DNA of 64,000 nt. It comes from JBBQCW01 sp038319025. GTDB lineage: Bacteria; Actinomycetota; Thermoleophilia; Solirubrobacterales; Solirubrobacteraceae. The position numbers and the translations under genes were made by a program. The notes under the pieces are model-generated. The model was given only the letters and a program-made list of their open reading frames with translations, was not told where the DNA came from and did not search any database. Location of the stretch: the NCBI GenBank assembly GCA_038319025.1, contig JBBQCW010000002.1, forward strand, positions 62,001 through 126,000, written 5' to 3'. The first letter of the stretch is position 1. Each line of letters starts with the position of its first letter. Positions 33,889 through 41,281 of this stretch are shown here, one piece after another.

Positions 33889-34119
33889 CTACGAGCCGAC
33901 AGTGGCCTTGGCGGGCTCGCCGCTCTTGGCAGCGCGACGACGGAACCGCTCGACTCGACCGCCGGTGTCCATCAACTTCTGCTTGCCCGTGTAGAACGGG
34001 TGGCAGTTGGAGCAGACCTCGACGTGGATGTCGGGTGTGGTGGAGCGTGTCGTGAATTCGTTGCCGCACGTGCAGCGGACGTGGGATTCGATGTATTCGG
34101 GATGGATGTCAGTCTTCAT
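33889..34119 (-). CDS. rpmE: Ribosomal protein bL31
   Basis: A 76-residue L31, MKTDIHPEY start. It is the zinc-binding (C+) form: HVRCTCGN and VCSNCHPFYTGKQK supply four cysteines, so it is the ribosomal form used when zinc is sufficient. The start is set by homology; the frame runs a little further upstream. It heads the rpmE-DUF1385 pair. Confidence 0.97.
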   Translation of the reverse strand: MKTDIHPEYIESHVRCTCGNEFTTRSTTPDIHVEVCSNCHPFYTGKQKLMDTGGRVERFRRRAAKSGEPAKATVGS

Positions 34120-34157
34120 GAGGTAACCCATTCTAGCGATCGCGGCCAGCGGGCCGG

Positions 34158-34910
34158 TCACGCCTTCAGCGGGCAGGCGATCGTGGCCATGTTGTTGGCC
34201 TCGTCCGCCTCGGCGACGGCAGCGCCGGAGTCGGCGGTGACGACCAGCATCGAGCCGGGAGTGCAGCGGGGGCCGACGACCGCAACAACCTGGCGGCCGC
34301 GAGCCGGAAGACCGGCCACGGCAACAGGGCTCAGAGGCACGCCGTTGACCGTCAGCACGACCGATGAGGGAGCAGCGGCAGACCCGCCGATGTTGCGGAT
34401 CGGCACCAAGTACGAGACCTGGCCGGCCCCGGCGCCCTTGTGATTGACGTTGCGGCCGGGGATCAGGTCGGCGCGAACATCGGGCTCAGCGCAGGCAGGG
34501 GTGATGCGCTGCACGTGGCGCAGCACCTTCCCCTTGGCGCCCAGCCAGCGGAAGCTGATGCGAGCGCGGTAAGAAGCAGGCCCGGTGAGGCCCTCCACAC
34601 GCTTGTTGTAGACGAAGGCAGGGCGATGTGCCGTGGAGCTCAGCCAACCGCTCCAGGTGGGCAGCGCTACGCGCTGCCAGCCGTCGGTGCCCTGGCCGCG
34701 AAGCAGTTCGAACCGCATCTGCATGAGCACGCCGTTGGGGACTTGGGCCATCGCACCGACGAAGACCGCCGCCCCGCCCGTGGCGTCGTGCGCGATCGCG
34801 CACTTGCGCAACGTGCCGCTGGCGGCACCGGACTTGGCCGAGGCCGCGCCGACCGGCGCGGCCATGAGAGTCGCCCCGAGGAGCGCAAGGATGAGGGTCG
34901 TTCGACGCAT
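34158..34910 (-). CDS. Secreted protein with a CARDB-like domain
   Basis: A 250-residue exported protein: signal peptide MRRTTLILALLGATLMAAPVG, then a beta-rich region with a cysteine pair. The C-terminal part is CARDB-like (YLVPIRNIGGSAAAPSSVVLTVNG, LPARGRQVVAVVGP, VTADSGAAVAEADEANN), a fold used in bacterial surface adhesion and S-layer proteins. Function unknown. It lies between the ETF quinone reductase gene and rpmE on the same strand. Confidence 0.7.
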   Translation of the reverse strand: MRRTTLILALLGATLMAAPVGAASAKSGAASGTLRKCAIAHDATGGAAVFVGAMAQVPNGVLMQMRFELLRGQGTDGWQRVALPTWSGWLSSTAHRPAFVYNKRVEGLTGPASYRARISFRWLGAKGKVLRHVQRITPACAEPDVRADLIPGRNVNHKGAGAGQVSYLVPIRNIGGSAAAPSSVVLTVNGVPLSPVAVAGLPARGRQVVAVVGPRCTPGSMLVVTADSGAAVAEADEANNMATIACPLKA

Positions 34911-34959
34911 CTGCCCATTACAACCAGCCAACGGCCCGATTGTTGCGGTCACGATCCGC

Positions 34960-36699
34960 TCAGGTGATCTGGTAAAGCGGGCCGTCGCCGCCCTCGGGCG
35001 TCGTCAGGCGACCACCCTTGGCCGTGATCGCGCCGCACTGGACACAGTTGGTGTAGTTGACGATCACATCGACGTCACCCGTTTCGGGCGCGTCGTCCGG
35101 GATCTCGTACACGCCGGCGGGGCACATCCACACCCACGTCTCGGCGACCTCACGCGGAACGTGAGTCTGCACCCGGATGTGGTTCGGCGCGTCGTCGCGC
35201 GTCTGGTTGCCGGAGATGTAGACGCTGGACAGCTTGTCGAACGTGTACTTGCCGTCCGGCTTGGGGTAGTTGTCCTTCGTGTCGCCGATGAACATCGGTT
35301 GAGCGTCGTTGCGATGCCACGCCTTGCGGCCGCCCAGCTTGCCCTTCGTGGCCATGTCGAGGTTGACCAACGGCGCGCCGACGATGAAGCCCTTCTGGAA
35401 AGGCTGACGGGTGTTGCGCACCTCGTACAGCTCCTTGCCGGTGCTGGACTCCTCGATCGCCTCTTCGTAGGACTCGAGCGACGCGGTTCCGCGCGAGACC
35501 GACTCGTAGATGGCCTCGGCGGCCAGCTTGCCGGACTGGATCGAGTGATGGACGCCCTTCAGCGAGACGGTGTCGACCATGCCCGCAGCGTCTCCGACCA
35601 GCAGCGCGCCCGGCATGCTCAGCTTGGGCATCGACCAGTAGCCGCCGCCCGGCAGCGCCTTGGCGCCCCAGCCGACGCGCTCGCCGCCCTCCAGGATGTC
35701 CTTGACGAGCGGGTGCATCTTGAACTGCTGCAGGAGGTCGTGGCAGGAGGTGGTGGCGTCGGCGTACTCCAGGTCGACGACGAAACCGATGGAGACGAGG
35801 TCGTCCCCGGTCTTCTCGTCCTTCATCGGGTAGATCCAGGTGCCGCCGATCTGCCCGTACTTGGCGGAGATCTTGAGCGGCCAAGGGCCGATCGTGTGGA
35901 TGACGCGGTCCAGCGGCTTGGCGACCTTCCAGACCTCCTTGACGCCGAGCTCCCACACCTGCGGCTCGCGGCCCTCACCAAGGTCAAACTCGCGGATCGC
36001 GGCGCCGCTGAGGCTGCCCCAGCAGCCTTCTGCGAGCACGACAACCTGGGCCTTGATGTCGGTGCCAGGCTCGAAGTTGCCCAGCTCTTGGCCTTCCTTG
36101 CCGCGACCCTTGTCGCCCGAGCGAACGCCGACGACACGGCCTTCATCGACGATCAGCTGCGTGGCGGAGGTCTCGGTGAGGATGTAGGCCCCGGCCTCTT
36201 CGGCGATGCGCTGCTGGAAGCGGGCCAGCGCGGCGACCGAGATGACCTCGTTGCCGTGGTTCTTGAAGTTGGGCGGCGTCGGAATGCGCAGCTTCGTCTT
36301 CCCGTTGGGAAGCATGTAGACGGATTCCTTGTGGACCTCGCCGTACGCGAAGCCCTCCTCGCGCCACTGCTCCCGGCTCATGTCCGGGAACAGGTCCTGC
36401 AAGGCCTCGGGGCGCATGACGGCGCCGGACAGGTTGTGCCCGCCGCACGTCTTGGCCTTCTCGATGACTGCGATGGGCACTTCGCCCAACCGCTCCATCG
36501 TCTCCGGATCGTCGGCCAGGAGCTGGAGCAACCGGTTGGCGCACGCCAGACCTGCCGTGCCACCGCCCACGATGGCGATGCCGACCTCGATCAGCTCGTC
36601 CTCACCATCGAGGCCGTGCTTGATGAACTCGTCAGGTGACTTCACCGGCGGCGGGTAAGCCGCCGGCGAGACGCGTCCGTTGCCCTTGCTCCCGGCCAT
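34960..36699 (-). CDS. ETF:quinone oxidoreductase (FixC-like flavoprotein)
   Basis: A 579-residue membrane-associated flavoprotein that passes electrons from ETF to the quinone pool. FAD-binding motifs are IAIVGGGTAGLACA and LLVGDAAGMVDTVSLKGVHHSIQSGKLAAEAI. The C-terminal ferredoxin-like domain has CPAGVYE (Cys526), NCVQCG (Cys552, Cys555) but Ile558 where the fourth 4Fe-4S cysteine normally lies. It follows etfA by five bases, forming etfB-etfA-etfQO. Confidence 0.9.
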   Translation of the reverse strand: MAGSKGNGRVSPAAYPPPVKSPDEFIKHGLDGEDELIEVGIAIVGGGTAGLACANRLLQLLADDPETMERLGEVPIAVIEKAKTCGGHNLSGAVMRPEALQDLFPDMSREQWREEGFAYGEVHKESVYMLPNGKTKLRIPTPPNFKNHGNEVISVAALARFQQRIAEEAGAYILTETSATQLIVDEGRVVGVRSGDKGRGKEGQELGNFEPGTDIKAQVVVLAEGCWGSLSGAAIREFDLGEGREPQVWELGVKEVWKVAKPLDRVIHTIGPWPLKISAKYGQIGGTWIYPMKDEKTGDDLVSIGFVVDLEYADATTSCHDLLQQFKMHPLVKDILEGGERVGWGAKALPGGGYWSMPKLSMPGALLVGDAAGMVDTVSLKGVHHSIQSGKLAAEAIYESVSRGTASLESYEEAIEESSTGKELYEVRNTRQPFQKGFIVGAPLVNLDMATKGKLGGRKAWHRNDAQPMFIGDTKDNYPKPDGKYTFDKLSSVYISGNQTRDDAPNHIRVQTHVPREVAETWVWMCPAGVYEIPDDAPETGDVDVIVNYTNCVQCGAITAKGGRLTTPEGGDGPLYQIT

Positions 36700-36704
36700 A
36701 TTGA

Positions 36705-37691
36705 TCAGCTCGCCTTCTTGGCCTTCACGGCCTCAGTCAGCTTGGGGAGGATCTTGTTCAGATCGCCCACGATGCCCAGGTCTGAGAACTCGAAGATCGG
36801 GGCGTTCGCGTCCTTGTTGATCGCCACGATGTTCTCGGCGTTCTGCATGCCGACCTTGTGCTGGATGGCGCCGGAGATGCCGGCCGCCAGGTAGAGCTTC
36901 GGCGCGACGGTCTTACCGGTCTGACCGATCTGACCGGCGTAAGGGAACCAGCCGGCGTCGACCACCGCACGGGTGGCGGCGACGGCGGAGTTGCCGCCGA
37001 ACGCTGAAGCCAGGCTCTCGCAGAGCTCAAAGCCCTCGGCGTTGCCCAGCCCGCGGCCACCGGCCACCAGGATGTCGGCACCTTCGATGTCAACGTCGGC
37101 GCCGCGCTGCTCGCCGCGCATGACCATCGTGGCCCGCGTGGAGAACGGCGAGAACTCAACGGTGACGTCCTCGACCGGTGCACTGGCCGTCCCACCCTGC
37201 GCGATGTCGAACGCGTTCAGGCGGCTGATGACGATGCCCACGTCCGAACGGAAGTGAATCTCCGAGATCGCGGAGTCGCCCAGGATCGGGCGCTCGGCGA
37301 CGAGCTTCCCGTTCTCTGCGTTCACCGCGGTGACCTCCATGGCCACCCCGGCGCCGAGGCGGGCGGCGAGGCCGGCCCCAATCTCAAAGCCGAGCAGGCC
37401 GCCGCCGAACAGCGCGTAGCCGATGCCGTTGTCGGTGATGATCTTGGCCATCGCGTCGACGACCGGCTGGGCCAGGCCCTCCGGGCCTTCGACGCGATAG
37501 ACCTTGCTGGCGCCGTAGGCACCGAGGGAGGCGGCGAGCTCATCGCTCACGCTCTCACCGACGACGACCGCATGGCAGGAGCCACCGATCTGCGCGGCAA
37601 GCTTGGCGCCCTCGGAGACGGCACCCTGGGAGTTCTTGTTGATCGCACCGTTGTAGTGCAGCGCGTACACGAGAATGTCATTGGCGGGCAT
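36705..37691 (-). CDS. etfA: Electron transfer flavoprotein alpha subunit
   Basis: A 328-residue EtfA. The C-terminal FAD-binding domain contains ADILVAGGRGLGNAEGF, AATRAVVDAGWFPYAGQIGQTGKTVAPKLYLAAGISGAIQHKVGMQ and NIVAINKDANAPIFEFSDLGIVGD, all diagnostic. With EtfB it collects electrons from acyl-CoA dehydrogenases such as the two in this window. The ATG directly abuts the etfB stop (TAG-ATG). Confidence 0.97.
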   Translation of the reverse strand: MPANDILVYALHYNGAINKNSQGAVSEGAKLAAQIGGSCHAVVVGESVSDELAASLGAYGASKVYRVEGPEGLAQPVVDAMAKIITDNGIGYALFGGGLLGFEIGAGLAARLGAGVAMEVTAVNAENGKLVAERPILGDSAISEIHFRSDVGIVISRLNAFDIAQGGTASAPVEDVTVEFSPFSTRATMVMRGEQRGADVDIEGADILVAGGRGLGNAEGFELCESLASAFGGNSAVAATRAVVDAGWFPYAGQIGQTGKTVAPKLYLAAGISGAIQHKVGMQNAENIVAINKDANAPIFEFSDLGIVGDLNKILPKLTEAVKAKKAS

Positions 37692-38483
37692 CTAGATCAG
37701 CTTCCTCTCGTCGAGCCAGGCGACGATCTTTTCGACCGTCTCGTTGGTGTCCTCGTCTTCGATGATCACGCCGGCTTCCTTCTTGGCCGGCTGCTTGGAG
37801 CCCGTCCACTGCGCGGCGGAGTTGTCGCCGCCGACGCGCGCGGCGTCGATCTCGACGTCGCCGGTGGTGACCGTGTCGAGCGGCTTCTTCTTCGCGCCCA
37901 TGATCGCCTTGAGCGACGGGTAACGCGGCTCGTTGATGGCGTCACCGACGGAGATGACGGCCGGGAGGCCGACCTCGACGGTGTCGTAGCCGTACTCGGC
38001 CTGACGCTCGGCGCGGAGCGTCTCGCCGGTGACGTCAAGCTTGATGACCTGGGTCAGCGACGGCATCGCCAGGTGGTCGGCCACAACGGCACCGATCGTG
38101 TAGCACTCGCCGTCATCGGACTGCTGACCGAGCAGGACCAGATCGGGGGCCTCACGCTTGAGGGTCTGCGCGAGGGCGTACCCCGTGGCGGCCACGTCGG
38201 AGCCGGCCAGAGCCGCATCCGACAGGTGCACCGAGCGGTCGGCGCCCAGGGAGACGGCCTTGTGGAGTGCGCGCACGGCCGACTCCGGACCCATCGTCAC
38301 GGCGACGATCTCCGAAACCTCGACGGCGCCGCCCTCCTTGATCTGCATCGCCGCCTCGATGGCGTGCGTGTCATACGGGTTGAGATTCTTCTCTCCGCTG
38401 CGGTCCATACGACCCGTGCCTGAATCGACACGCTTCTGGACGGCGGCGTCTGGCACCTCTTTCACCAAGACGCAAATCTTCAC
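37692..38483 (-). CDS. etfB: Electron transfer flavoprotein beta subunit
   Basis: A 263-residue EtfB: VKICVLVKEVPD at the N-terminus, ldRsGekNLNPYDTHAIEAA, DLVLLGQQSDDGECYTIGAVVADHL and LPAVISVGDAINEPRYPSLKAIMGAKKKPL. The GTG at 38483 is chosen because it begins the conserved VKICVLVKEV and has AGGAGG eight bases upstream; the longer frame would read through the operator. It is the first gene of the etf operon. Confidence 0.96.
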   Translation of the reverse strand: MKICVLVKEVPDAAVQKRVDSGTGRMDRSGEKNLNPYDTHAIEAAMQIKEGGAVEVSEIVAVTMGPESAVRALHKAVSLGADRSVHLSDAALAGSDVAATGYALAQTLKREAPDLVLLGQQSDDGECYTIGAVVADHLAMPSLTQVIKLDVTGETLRAERQAEYGYDTVEVGLPAVISVGDAINEPRYPSLKAIMGAKKKPLDTVTTGDVEIDAARVGGDNSAAQWTGSKQPAKKEAGVIIEDEDTNETVEKIVAWLDERKLI

Positions 38484-38517
38484 TTCGGGCCTCCTTGGGG
38501 CAAACGGAACGATCTGG

Positions 38518-38549
38518 ATGGTACTCGTCAGATTGACTGACGAGTCAAT
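38518..38549 (-). promoter_or_regulatory. Promoter and nested palindromes of the etf operon
   Basis: Two overlapping perfect inverted repeats: ACTCGTCAG-N5-CTGACGAGT (38523-38545) and ATTGACT-GACG-AGTCAAT (38532-38549). Reading the minus strand, TTGACT (38548-38543) and TACCAT (38523-38518) could be -35 and -10 elements (19-base spacer). A protein bound here would block the promoter. Fatty-acid-catabolism repressors of the TetR family bind comparable sites, but no regulator gene is adjacent. Confidence 0.6.
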
Positions 38550-38596
38550 CGGGCGCACTCACCGCTATGCGGCGGGACGTCCGACGGCGCCGTCTT

Positions 38597-39007
38597 TCAA
38601 TCAGGTACGGCGCCGGTGATGAAGTCGATGATGTCTTGCGTGGGGGCGCCCGGCGTGAATACCGCCGCCACTCCCAGGGCCTTCAACTGCGGGATGTCAT
38701 CGGCGGGGATGGTTCCCCCGACGGTGACGAGAACGTCGCCGGCCTCCTGCTCGCGCAGGAGATCCACGATCCGGGGGACGAGCGTCATGTGCGCGCCCGA
38801 CAGGATCGACAGACCCACGGCATCCGCATCCTCCTGAATGACCGTCTCGACGATCTGCTCGGGCGTCTGATGCAAGCCCGTGTAGATGACTTCCATCCCA
38901 GCGTCCCTGAGCGCGCGCGCGATGATCTTCGCGCCGCGATCATGCCCGTCGAGACCGGGCTTGGCGACAACGACGCGGATCTTCTTCTGCGAGGTCGTGA
39001 CAGACAT
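38597..39007 (-). CDS. icmB: Coenzyme B12-binding mutase small subunit (IcmB-like)
   Basis: A 136-residue stand-alone B12-binding domain. The cobalt-ligating His22 is in the DxHxxG motif (KPGLDGHDRGAK). SILSGAHMTLVPRI and VTVGGTIPADDIPQLKALGVAAVFTPG follow the usual fold. Length and independence match IcmB, the small subunit of isobutyryl-CoA mutase; the large subunit is encoded at 39568. The start MSVTTSQKK is preceded by a stem-loop that includes the ribosome site. Confidence 0.9.
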   Translation of the reverse strand: MSVTTSQKKIRVVVAKPGLDGHDRGAKIIARALRDAGMEVIYTGLHQTPEQIVETVIQEDADAVGLSILSGAHMTLVPRIVDLLREQEAGDVLVTVGGTIPADDIPQLKALGVAAVFTPGAPTQDIIDFITGAVPD

Positions 39008-39014
39008 GGGAAGG

Positions 39015-39030
39015 CGCTCCCGAAGGAGCG
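39015..39030 (-). promoter_or_regulatory. UUCG-capped hairpin covering the icmB ribosome site
   Basis: On the minus strand CGCTCC-TTCG-GGAGCG forms a six-base-pair stem closed by a stable UUCG loop. The 3' arm contains the only ribosome-binding-like run (GGGAG) before the ATG at 39007. Folding could limit translation of icmB. Confidence 0.45.
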
Positions 39031-39095
39031 GCCGCGAAGTGTAGATGGTCGGTTGCCGATTGGCGTGCCTGTGGGCACACAGCCGCAGAACGACG

Positions 39096-39127
39096 GCGGG
39101 GCACCGGCGATATCGCCGACGCCCCGC
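39096..39127 (-). terminator. Hairpin terminator after the cupredoxin gene
   Basis: GCGGGGC and GCCCCGC pair around an inner palindrome CGGCGATATCGCCG. It lies 27 bases after the stop of the cupredoxin gene on the minus strand, so icmB may need its own promoter. No T tract. Confidence 0.5.
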
Positions 39128-39153
39128 GTCCATCCAAATGCGGTTGCGGCGAG

Positions 39154-39519
39154 CTAGGAGACCTTGAGGGTCAGGCCCATCGCGGCGCCGTGAACGGTGC
39201 AGATCAGGGTGTAGGTGCCCTTCTTGCTGACGACCTTGTTGTAGGTGCCCTTCACCTTGGCGGAGCCGGAGCGGAACGACGCCGGGCCCTTGGTGACGGT
39301 GACGTCATGCGGCGCGCGGCCGGCCCACACGAAGTGCAGGGTCGTGCCGTGCTTGACGGACACGGTCGGACGGCTGCCGGGGCGGACGAAGTAGTTGTCG
39401 CCGACCTTGATGCTCTTGACGGACGCGTCGCGGGCCTGCGGGGTACCGGCCGAGGCCGGGCCGGCGATGGCGACGGCGGCGAGGCCGGCGATGCCGATGC
39501 TGAGGAGAAGCTTCTTCAC
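39154..39519 (-). CDS. Secreted cupredoxin (plastocyanin-like copper protein)
   Basis: A 121-residue exported protein: signal peptide VKKLLLSIGIAGLAAVAIAGPASA, then a small beta-barrel with type-1 copper ligands. The first His is in HDVTV (APHDVTV), and Cys, His and Met are in ICTVHGAAMG. It may carry electrons or bind copper outside the cell. GTG at 39519 has a GGAG upstream. Its position between the two mutase subunit genes is odd. Confidence 0.85.
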   Translation of the reverse strand: MKKLLLSIGIAGLAAVAIAGPASAGTPQARDASVKSIKVGDNYFVRPGSRPTVSVKHGTTLHFVWAGRAPHDVTVTKGPASFRSGSAKVKGTYNKVVSKKGTYTLICTVHGAAMGLTLKVS

Positions 39520-39567
39520 GGGGACTCCAGATGTGTGGGGTTTGGAAACAAGCGGCAAGTTGAGTGC

Positions 39568-41229
39568 TCAGAAAACGGGGTTCTCGGTGTAGTCGCCCCA
39601 AACGTCCTGGAGCGCCAGCACAAGTTCACCTTCGGTGGCATGAACACGCGCGGCCTGCAAAAGGTGCGGCATCAGGTTCTCATCGGGCCTGGCCGCCGCA
39701 GCCTTCAGAGCGACTATCGCAGCCTCGACGGCCTGCGCGTCGCGGTTGGCGCGCACAGCCTCGACGCGGCCGACCTGTTCGCGCTCCATCTCAGCGTCGA
39801 TCTTGTGGGTCGGCGTCTGCCCGTCATCACCGTCCTTGAAGGCGTTCACGCCGACCACGACACGGCGGCCCGCGTCGATCTCGCGCTGCAACTCAAACGA
39901 TGCGTCGGCGATCTCGCGCTGGGGGTAGTTCTCCTTCACGGCGGCGACCATGCCGCCCAGCTGATCGATGCGCTCGAAGTAGCGGTAGGCCGCGGCCTCC
40001 ATCTCATCGGTCAGCGCTTCGACGTAGTAGCTGCCGCCCAACGGGTCGATCGTGTTCGTCACGCCGGTCTCGTGGGCGATGATCTGCTGGGTGCGCAGCG
40101 CGATCCGGACGGCATCCTCGGTCGGCAGCGCCAGCGCCTCGTCGTAGCTGTTGGTGTGCAGCGACTGCGTGCCGCCCAACACGCCCGCCAACGCCTCGAT
40201 TGCGGTGCGGGTGATGTTGTTCAACGGCTGCTGGGCCGTCAGCGAGACCCCGGCCGTCTGCGTGTGGAAACGCATCAGCCACGACTTCGGATCCTTCGCC
40301 CCGTAGGTCTCCTTCATCTCCCGCGCCCAGATGCGGCGGGCCGCACGGTACTTGGCGATCTCCTCGAAAAAGTCGATCTGCGCGTTGAAGAAGAAGCTAA
40401 GGCGCGGAGCGAAGTCATCGACGTCCAGGCCGCGGTCGATGGCCTGTTCCACGTAGGTCAGGCCGTCCTTCAACGTGAACGCCAGTTCCTGCTGAGCCGT
40501 CGAACCGGCCTCGCGGATGTGGTAGCCGCTGATGCTCACCGGGTGCCAGCGCGGCATCTCCTCACTGCACCACTCGATCATGTCCCCCAACAGGCGCATC
40601 GCCTCATCAATCGGGAAACACCACTCCTTCTGAGCGATGTACTCCTTCAGGATGTCGGCCTGAATCGTGCCGGCCAGATCCCGCGGACCGACCGGCGACG
40701 GCGCACGCTCAGCCGCCACCACGTAGTAGGCCAGCATGATCGCCGCGGGCGCGTTGATGGTCATCGAGACCGACACGCCGCCCAGATCGATCCCTTGGAA
40801 CAGGGTCTGCATGTCGTCGACCGAGTCGACGGCCACGCCCTCGCGGCCGACCTCGCCCAGCGAGCGGGGTGAATCAGAGTCATGGCCCATCAGCGACGGC
40901 ATGTCAAAGGCCGTCGACAGACCCGTCTGACCGTGATCAAGCAGATAACGAAACCGCTCGTTGGTCTGCGCCGCGGTACCGAACCCGGCGAACTGGCGCA
41001 TCGTCCACAACCGGCCCCGATACATCGACGGATACACACCACGCGTGAACGGATACTGGCCGGGCAAGCCGACCTCCGCATCCATGTCCGCCGGCAGGTC
41101 TGCCTCGGTATAGAGCGGACGAATCGGCTCCCCGCTCAGCGTCGTGAACGACACATCACGCTCAGGCGTCGCGCCGTAAGCCGCCGTCCAGCCCTCGAGC
41201 GGCGTCTGCTGTGCGGGTTCGGTGGCCAT
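39568..41229 (-). CDS. icmA: Acyl-CoA mutase large subunit, isobutyryl-CoA mutase type (IcmA-like)
   Basis: A 553-residue TIM-barrel mutase without the B12 domain. Family motifs include RGVYPSMYRGRLWTMRQFAGFG, GTIQADILKEYIAQKEW and SISGYHIREAG. Where methylmalonyl-CoA mutase has Tyr89 and Arg207, this protein has Phe80 and Gln200, the pair that defines isobutyryl-CoA mutase (Phe80, Gln198 in Streptomyces). The reaction would interconvert isobutyryl-CoA and n-butyryl-CoA. Often annotated as methylmalonyl-CoA mutase. TACCCT lies eight bases before the ATG. Confidence 0.85.
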   Translation of the reverse strand: MATEPAQQTPLEGWTAAYGATPERDVSFTTLSGEPIRPLYTEADLPADMDAEVGLPGQYPFTRGVYPSMYRGRLWTMRQFAGFGTAAQTNERFRYLLDHGQTGLSTAFDMPSLMGHDSDSPRSLGEVGREGVAVDSVDDMQTLFQGIDLGGVSVSMTINAPAAIMLAYYVVAAERAPSPVGPRDLAGTIQADILKEYIAQKEWCFPIDEAMRLLGDMIEWCSEEMPRWHPVSISGYHIREAGSTAQQELAFTLKDGLTYVEQAIDRGLDVDDFAPRLSFFFNAQIDFFEEIAKYRAARRIWAREMKETYGAKDPKSWLMRFHTQTAGVSLTAQQPLNNITRTAIEALAGVLGGTQSLHTNSYDEALALPTEDAVRIALRTQQIIAHETGVTNTIDPLGGSYYVEALTDEMEAAAYRYFERIDQLGGMVAAVKENYPQREIADASFELQREIDAGRRVVVGVNAFKDGDDGQTPTHKIDAEMEREQVGRVEAVRANRDAQAVEAAIVALKAAAARPDENLMPHLLQAARVHATEGELVLALQDVWGDYTENPVF

Positions 41230-41254
41230 GCGGGAGAAGGGTACCGGCGAGCGA

Positions 41255-41272
41255 GCGGCAAGTCGCTGCCGC
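41255..41272 (-). terminator. Hairpin after the pentapeptide-repeat gene
   Basis: GCGGCA-AGTCGC-TGCCGC, a six-base-pair stem ten bases after the stop at 41282 on the minus strand. It may also sit in the icmA upstream region. Confidence 0.4.
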
Positions 41273-41281
41273 CGACGGGGC

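Noticed and set aside
34633..36639. 668-codon plus-strand frame opposite the ETF:quinone oxidoreductase
   Set aside because: Shadow frame with no recognisable motif.
39568..41229. Methylmalonyl-CoA mutase
   Set aside because: Phe80 and Gln200 replace the Tyr and Arg needed to hold the methylmalonyl carboxylate.
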